Positions 57,703-64,000 of a stretch of 64,000 bases of DNA are shown piece by piece; the first letter of the stretch is position 1; each line of letters begins with the position of its first letter. Both the position numbers and the translations under genes were made by a program. The notes under the pieces were generated by a model. It ran no database searches. It saw nothing but the letters and a program-made list of their open reading frames with translations, and had not been told where the DNA came from. Where the stretch lies: NCBI RefSeq assembly GCF_020520425.1, contig NC_079488.1, forward strand, positions 88,145,285 to 88,209,284, read 5' to 3'. The stretch is from Spinacia oleracea (lineage: Eukaryota > Streptophyta > Magnoliopsida > Caryophyllales > Amaranthaceae).

Positions 57703-60700
57703 ATGTTATGCAGAATGTCGACCATCGATGCTATCAACGATGTTACCAACGGAGCTCGCAACGAGCATCATGTTCACGATGATAACGACATCACTCATGA
57801 AGAGTATGTCCATGTTAATGGCCACGAGGAAAGGATGGAACGATTGGAAAATGTGAGTTCAATGTTGGCAGAATTAGTCCATGATTCTCGGAAAAAGAAA
57901 GATGTTAGTGGAAACGAGAGCGCAACGATTTTCAAGAACTTTTCGTCACTCAACCCACCATCCTATGATGGCAAGCCTGATCTAGTTGAGTTCGAGGATT
58001 GGATAAGTCGCATTGATCAGTTGTTTGAAACCCTGCAGTGCCCTGAGAAATGGAGAGTTGATTTCGCAGTGTTCTACTTGTCAGGCCAAGCAGGATTATG
58101 GTGGAAAGTTAACAAGGAACGAAAGAATGGGCTTGGATTTGGTTGGAACGAACTCCAGAAGTTAATGAGAGACAAGTTTTATCCACCATCCTTAAGGAAA
58201 CAAAAGGAAGATGAATTTCTCCACCTGCAACAAGGAACAATGAGCGTGTTGGAATACGCAAATAAGTTTATGGAGTTGTCAAGGTTTGCACCAGACTTGG
58301 TGTCGACAGAGCAGTCCAGGATGAACCGTTTCGAACGAGGTCTGCACCTTAAGTACCAGGATAGGTTGTCCACTCAGAGGTTTACTTCATACCAGTATAT
58401 GGTTGATATTGCAGCTAATGTGGAGCGAGTGGTACTACTTCGAGAAGCGAAGAATGTTGGGTATAAAAGGCGAAATGATAACCAAAGCCAAGGAGGAGCA
58501 AAGAAGCCCAACCAAAGTTACTAGGGAAATCAAAGGAGGAATGATGGTAATCAAGGAAATAATAGGGGACAAGGATTTCAAGGAAGGAACAATCGGTCGC
58601 AAGGATGTGCCAAATGTGGAAAAAGGAGTCATGTGGAGAGTGAATGTCGTGTTGGCACGAATGCTTGCTATCGATGTGGAAGCCATGATCATTACGTCAG
58701 AGATTGCCCAAATCAAGTGACGCCAACCATGAGAGGACCAGTTCCACCTAACAACAATCGTGGTCGCAACAACAACAACACAGGAGGTTCAAACCGCAAC
58801 CCACCTCGACCACCGCCAACTGGAAGAGTTTTTGTGATGAGACAAGATGAAGCAGATGAGGATGATAATGTTATCACCGGTACCTTTTCTATCCATTCGT
58901 TACCTGCCCATGTTCTTTTTGATTCTGGAGCTTCACATTCCTTTATTTCACCATTGTTTGCTAAATGTTTAAGTTTGAAACCATGTTGTGACTTTCATGC
59001 TATGAGTGTTTCCCTTCCTAGTGGAGAAATAGTGAAATGTAGGACCATGTATAGAGATTGTTCCATTGTAATAGAAAAAGTAGAGTTTCTAGCAGACTTA
59101 GTAGCTTATGACCTATCTGAATTTGATGTAATCTTGGGAATGAATTGGCTGACTAAGTATGAAGCTAACCTTAATTGTTCAAGGCAAAGTGTGACCCTTA
59201 GAACGCCAGATGGAGATAGAGTTTCATTCCATAAGTTAGTAAGAAAACCAACGATTCAAATTGTCCATGCTTTGAGAGCACGTAAAATGATTGAGAGTGG
59301 TTTATCTGGTTACCTATGTAGTGTTGTTGACCTAAATACCCATGTACCTTCCATTACTGACATACCTGTTGTTTGTGAATACCCACATGTTTTTCCAGAA
59401 GAAATACCTAGTATGCCCCCACCAAGAGAATTAGATTTCAGCATTGAATTAATGCCAGGATCTACCCCTATTTCTAAGGCACCATATAGAATGGCACCAG
59501 CTGAGTTACAAGAATTAAAGAAACAATTAGATGAGTTACTTGAAAAAGGATATGTTCGACCTAGTGTTTCACCTTGGGGAGCTCCTGTCTTGTTTGTGAA
59601 GAAAAAGGACGGGACTATGAGGTTATGCATAGATTATCGAGAGTTAAACAAGATTACCATTAAGAATAAGTATCCTTTACCCCGTATTGATGATTTGTTT
59701 GACCAACTTCGAGGTGCAAAAGTGTTTTCTAAGATTGATTTGAGGTCAGGTTACCATCAACTTCGAATTAAACCTGGGGATATTCCAAAGACAGCCTTTA
59801 GAACTAGATATGGTCACTATGAGTTTGTTGTGATGCCTTTTGGGTTAACCAATGCGCCAGCTGTATTTATGGATTTGATGAACCGTATTTTTAAACAATA
59901 CCTTGATAAGTTTGTAGTTGTTTTCATTGATGATATTTTGGTATATTCTAGGAGTAATGAGGAACACGAGGAGCATCTGAGAAAAGTGTTAGATATGTTG
60001 ATTGAAAACCAGTTATATGCTAAGTTGTCGAAATGTGAATTCTGGCTTAAGGAAATATCATTTTTAGGTCATATTATCTCTGAGAAAGGTGTATTTGTTG
60101 ATCCTGAGAAAATAAAAGCAATTGTGGAATGGCCTAGACCAACTAATGTACCTGAAGTACGGAGTTTTATGGGTTTAGCTGGATACTATCAAAGATTTGT
60201 TCAAGATTTCTCTAAGGTTGCCTTACCCATAACCCGATTAGTTAGAAAGAATACTAAATTTGTGTGGAATAATGATTGTGAATGTGCATTTCAAGAACTT
60301 AAGAAACGTCTCACCACCGCCCCTATTCTTACCCTTCCATCTGGAACTGACGGATTTATAATCTATAGTGATGCTTCTAAAAATGGGTTAGGATGTGTCT
60401 TAATGCAAAACGGAAAAGTTATAGCTTATGCTTCACGCCAACTCAAAGTTCATGAACAAAATTACCCTACCCATGACCTCGAACTTGCAGCTGTTGTTTT
60501 CGCCCTAAAAATTTGGAGACATTATTTGTATGGAGTTTCGTGTCAAATTTTCACCGACCATAAGAGTCTTAAGTACATTTTCACCCAAAAAGAACTCAAC
60601 ATGAGACAACGTAGGTGGTTAGAACTTCTTGAAGATTATGACCTTGATATTCAATACCATCCCGGAAAGGCTAACGTTGTTGCGGATGCATTAAGTCGAA

Positions 60701-62247
60701 AGTCTCACTTAAATTCTATCCTAACTTTCTCCCGAGTCAACCAAGATGATCTACAAAAGATGGAAATTGAGTTTATCAAAGGAGATGCTTGCTTGAATGT
60801 GTTGGTAATGAAACCAACTTTGATTGATGAGATTAAGGAAGCGCAATGTAAGGACTTGCAATTAGAAAGAATAAGGAGTGAAGTGGAAAACGGGAAGTCA
60901 CCTGGTTTTGTCATTCAAGAAGATGGCACGTTAAGGTTTCAGGGAAGATTATGTGTGCCTAATGATGAGAAGTTGAAAAAGAGAATTTTAGAAGAAGCTC
61001 ATAGTTCACCATACTCGATTCACCCTGGAGGAAATAAGATGTATAAGGATTTAAGGCAAGTGTATTGGTGGAGCAACATGAAGCAAGAAGTGGCAGAATA
61101 TGTGGCTAAATATTTGACGTGTCAGAGAATCAAGATCGAGCATCAAAGACCAGCAGGTTTGTTGCAACCTCTGGATGTGCCAGAATGGAAATGGGATTCA
61201 GTTTCAATGGATTTTATCATAGGTTTACCAAGATCAACCAAGGGAATGAATTTTATTTGGGTTATTGTTGATCGATTAACGAAGTCAGCACATTTCTTAG
61301 CAATGAAGAGCAATTCGAGTTTAGATCAACTGGCTGAGCTATATGTGAACACTATTGTGTGATTGCATGGAGTGCCTAGTTCGATTGTTTCTGATCGTGA
61401 TACGAAGTATCAATCAACCTACTGGAAAGAATTGCAGAAAGCCCTTGGGACGAAACTTAACTTCAGTACCGCATTTCACCCAACGACTGATGGACAAACA
61501 GAACGCACTAACCAAATTGTTGAGGATATGTTGAGAGCTTGTGTTTTAGATTTTCAAGTAACTTGGGAAAAGTTTCTACCTATGGTTGAATTTTCGTACA
61601 ACAACAGTTATCAGGCCACCATTGGTATGGCACCTTACGAAGCACTTTATGGAAGGAAATGTCGAACACCATTATGTTGGAGTGATATCGATGAGGCGCG
61701 TGTTATAGGACCAGAATTGATTCAAGAAACTACTGACAAGATTCATTTAATCCAATCAAGAATGATGGCAGCGCAAAGTAGGCAAAAGAGTTATGCAGAC
61801 CAACGAAGAAGACCTCTAGAGTTTGAGGTTGGAGATCACGTGTTCTTGAAAATTTCGCCAACAAAAGGAATAATGAGATTTGGTCAAACAGGGAAGTTGA
61901 GCCCAAGATACATCGGGCCATATGAGATATTAGAAATAGTAGGTGCAGTAGCATATCGACTAGCTTTACCAACCGATTTGGAAAAGGTGCATAATGTGTT
62001 CCACGTGTCGATGTTAAGAAAATATGTTCCTGATCCTAGCCATGTGATTACGCACGAACCCTTGATGTTGCGAAACGATTTGACTTACGAGGAGAAACCA
62101 ATTGAAATTCTAGAACGAAGAGAGAAACGACTTAGAAGCAAAGTAATTCCAATGGTTAAAGTCTTGTGGGCCAATCACTTGACATCTGAAGCTACATGGG
62201 AAGTCGAAGCGCAAATGAGAGCGAAATATCCCCAGTTATTCGTTTAG
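57703..62247 (+). pseudogene. Chromovirus gag-pol polyprotein, two in-frame stops
   Basis: One frame of 1515 codons is interrupted by TAG at 58522 and TGA at 61360. Order: gag capsid; two CX2CX4HX4C zinc knuckles (from 58608 and 58666); protease ([11 protein letters not shown], about 58918). Next are reverse transcriptase (FIDDILVYS, about 59925) and RNase H ([27 protein letters not shown]). Integrase follows: zinc finger about 61000-61130, core with [18 protein letters not shown] and the Glu in GQTERTNQ. Then come a GPY/F motif (RYIGPYEIL) and a chromodomain (62090-62240). The TGA sits where relatives have an arginine codon, as expected from CGA decay. In the zinc finger the first cysteine is tyrosine (AKYLTC). 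The copy is thus inactive as read; its relatives integrate into heterochromatin through the chromodomain. Confidence 0.93.
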
Positions 62248-62422
62248 AAACGATAAGATGTATGAATTCTAATATGCTTTTTGAATGATTATGTTATAAT
62301 GTTATTCCGCCATGTTTGTCTAGCGAATAGAACGAATAAGTATGAATTGTATGATTTCTATGAATGGCTAGTTCAACTGAGCTCCAGTTTCGAGGACGAA
62401 ACTTTTTCTAAGGGGGTAAGAA

Positions 62423-64000
62423 TGTAATACCCCGAAATTTTAAACTCGATTTATTAAAATTAAAAATATTTATTAACTTAATTTCGTTTTAATTAAATTA
62501 CGAATTATTTTAAACGATAAATTTATAAACCGAAATTATTTATTTTCGTTAACGATAATGTATTTATTTTTAAGGAATTATTTTAATTAAACATTTTATT
62601 ACAAATTCTGAATTTTTGCCAAATATTGTGAATATATTATAAAAAAAAAAAAATGTCAGCTTTATTTTCTTGCTCCCCACGCTCAAACCAGGAAGTCAAT
62701 ACTTCCTTCCTTCCCTCAAAATTCAGTCCAAATTCAATCCTTGGACCCCAAGTATACCTACTTACAAATTCAGAAATTAAAGTGAAATTTCAACAACAAA
62801 AACAAAACACAATTTCAGTTTCAATCTCAAAAACCAAATTCAATTTCAATTTTTCTCCTCTTTTGTTCCCTGATTCGGACCAACCACCACCACCACCTCC
62901 GGCAGCCACCGCGCACCACCATCCTCACCACCACTCCACCACCCCGCATCTCCCGACCACCCAGAACCACCGAACACCACCACGCCACCACCACAACTCC
63001 CTCCCCTGCTCTCCCCTGCTCTCGCGTCCCCTGCCTCCTTCTTCTTCCTCCTCTTTCGCCCCACGCCACCACCACAACCACCGCACCACCATCACCACCT
63101 TATCCCTCCGATAACCACCAGCAACCGCGCCAAACCACCGAGCCACCTAGCCACCTCCCTCCTCTTTCTCCTCCTCCTCCTCCTCGTTCGTTCCCTTCCC
63201 CCTCCCCTGTTTCGCAAATCACCACCCCCATCCCCTTAACTGCTCCGCCGCGAACCACCGCCCACCATCACCGTCGTGTCAGACCGCGTCGCCCAGCCGC
63301 CCCCTTCCCTCCTTCCTCCTCGTGCCCTCCTTGCTCCGCCTCCCCTGTCTCATCCCCTCCCCTTGCCCCTGTTCGTGCGCTATTCAAAAAAAAAAGGGGG
63401 GAATCAGTTTCTTTGTGAAACCTGATTCTTATCCTCCCTCAAACCCACAAAATCAAATTGGGCAAAATTAATTTGGGCCTTGGGTAAGAAACCAACTTAT
63501 GATTTCAGATTTTCCTAATTTATTAGTTTCATGTTTTAATTTATTTCTATGATATAAATATTTACTAATAAAATTATTTATTATTTTTCAGGTTTAATTA
63601 TCGATTTTAATAAAAGAAATTACTAGTTTTATTTAACAAAAATGGAATTTAAATAATATTCATGACAAAAAATTTATAAAATAAATATATATACATATAT
63701 ATATATTTTGATTGAAAATTAGATTAATATTAGTTTCATTAAATTTCAAGAGTATATTTTATTAAAACTCTTTATTATAAAATTTATTAATTATAAATCT
63801 ATGATTTTATAAACTATTGATTTTAAAGTATATTATCGATTTAACTAAAATCAGTTACTAAATGGATTTATCAAGGACAAAATCTAAATAAGATTTTCGT
63901 GCAAATTAACTAAGGAAAATATATATATTTCGATTGAAATTTCAATTAATTATATATTCTTCACTAAAATTGGCGTTTAATTATATTTTCATTAAAACTA
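62423..64000 (+). repeat. 3' LTR of the chromovirus, first 1578 bp
   Basis: It begins TGTAATACCCCGAAATTT after the polypurine tract and follows the 5' LTR closely, with a 36-bp deletion near 62500 and a shorter TA repeat. It runs off the window. Confidence 0.93.

Larger units (their letters stand above)
54667..64000 (+). mobile_element. Ty3/gypsy chromovirus (Tekay/Del type), 3' LTR cut by window edge
   Basis: The 5' LTR of 2820 bp (54667-57486) is followed by a primer-binding site TGGTATCAGAGC (57490). Gag-pol lies at 57703-62247, a polypurine tract (AAGGGGGTAAGAA) ends at 62422, and the 3' LTR starts at 62423 with 1578 bp inside the window. The gag-pol order and C-terminal chromodomain define a chromovirus; the motifs fit Tekay/Del. 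The two LTRs differ by a 36-bp deletion near 62500, by TA-repeat length and by scattered base changes, so the insertion is older than the copia element at 29592. Confidence 0.95.

Overview
The window is nuclear DNA of a flowering plant, almost certainly a eudicot: AT-rich, with spliced genes (GT-AG introns plus one GC-AG), plant gene families (class III peroxidase, F-box/FBA, FAR1-related, ubiquitin-eL40) and nested plant transposons. The retroelement types and the mariner terminal repeats resemble those of Amaranthaceae (beet, spinach group), but that family placement is a guess. All alignments were made by eye.

Host genes. (1) 12817-15186 (+): intact five-exon ubiquitin-60S ribosomal protein eL40 fusion, with telo-boxes and a TATA box. 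(2) 18989-22236 (+): four-exon class III peroxidase carrying a long secreted proline-rich N-terminal extension built on perfect 39-bp repeats; its first intron uses a GC donor. (3) 25623-24003 (-): two-exon F-box protein with an F-box-associated domain. (4) 49940-50287: three tandem tRNA-Lys(UUU) genes on a 138-bp repeat. A broken FAR1-related N-terminus (about 5970-5515, -) abuts a decayed Ty3 fragment.

Mobile elements, left to right. 1-665: tip of a reverse Ty3-type LTR sitting in the 3' end of a Ty1/copia element (666-2124), which itself cut a decayed Ty3 gag-pol fragment (2130-5500, -). 8327-11640: Ty3-type solo LTR with AGGTA target duplication, holding a tRNA-derived SINE and three MITEs of one family nested inside each other. 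11969-18256: Stowaway and hAT-type MITEs around the ubiquitin gene. 23309-28206: a hAT MITE, a foldback element and a Mutator-like element. 28929-49272: a very large mariner-like element (DD39D transposase on the minus strand, one internal stop) that holds a young 10.4-kb copia element (29592-39997) and a 3.7-kb CACTA element (40972-44643). 51037-53264: a second Mutator-like element with a hAT element inside it and a CACTA MITE inside that. 54667-64000: a Tekay/Del-type chromovirus with full gag-pol, broken by two in-frame stops; its 3' LTR runs off the window.

Most unusual points. When the copia and CACTA insertions (and one copy of each target duplication) are discounted, the far end of the mariner element contains a previously uninterrupted two-exon reading frame of 132 codons that I do not recognise, convergent with the transposase. 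Between the two genes lies about 1.5 kb with at least seven precursor-like RNA foldbacks (45270-46740), several homologous to one another and some framed by C/D-box-like motifs. This mariner element with an extra spliced gene and a hairpin array is the best candidate for an undescribed system here. The extensin-like peroxidase chimera and the thrice self-nested MITE are the next most interesting.
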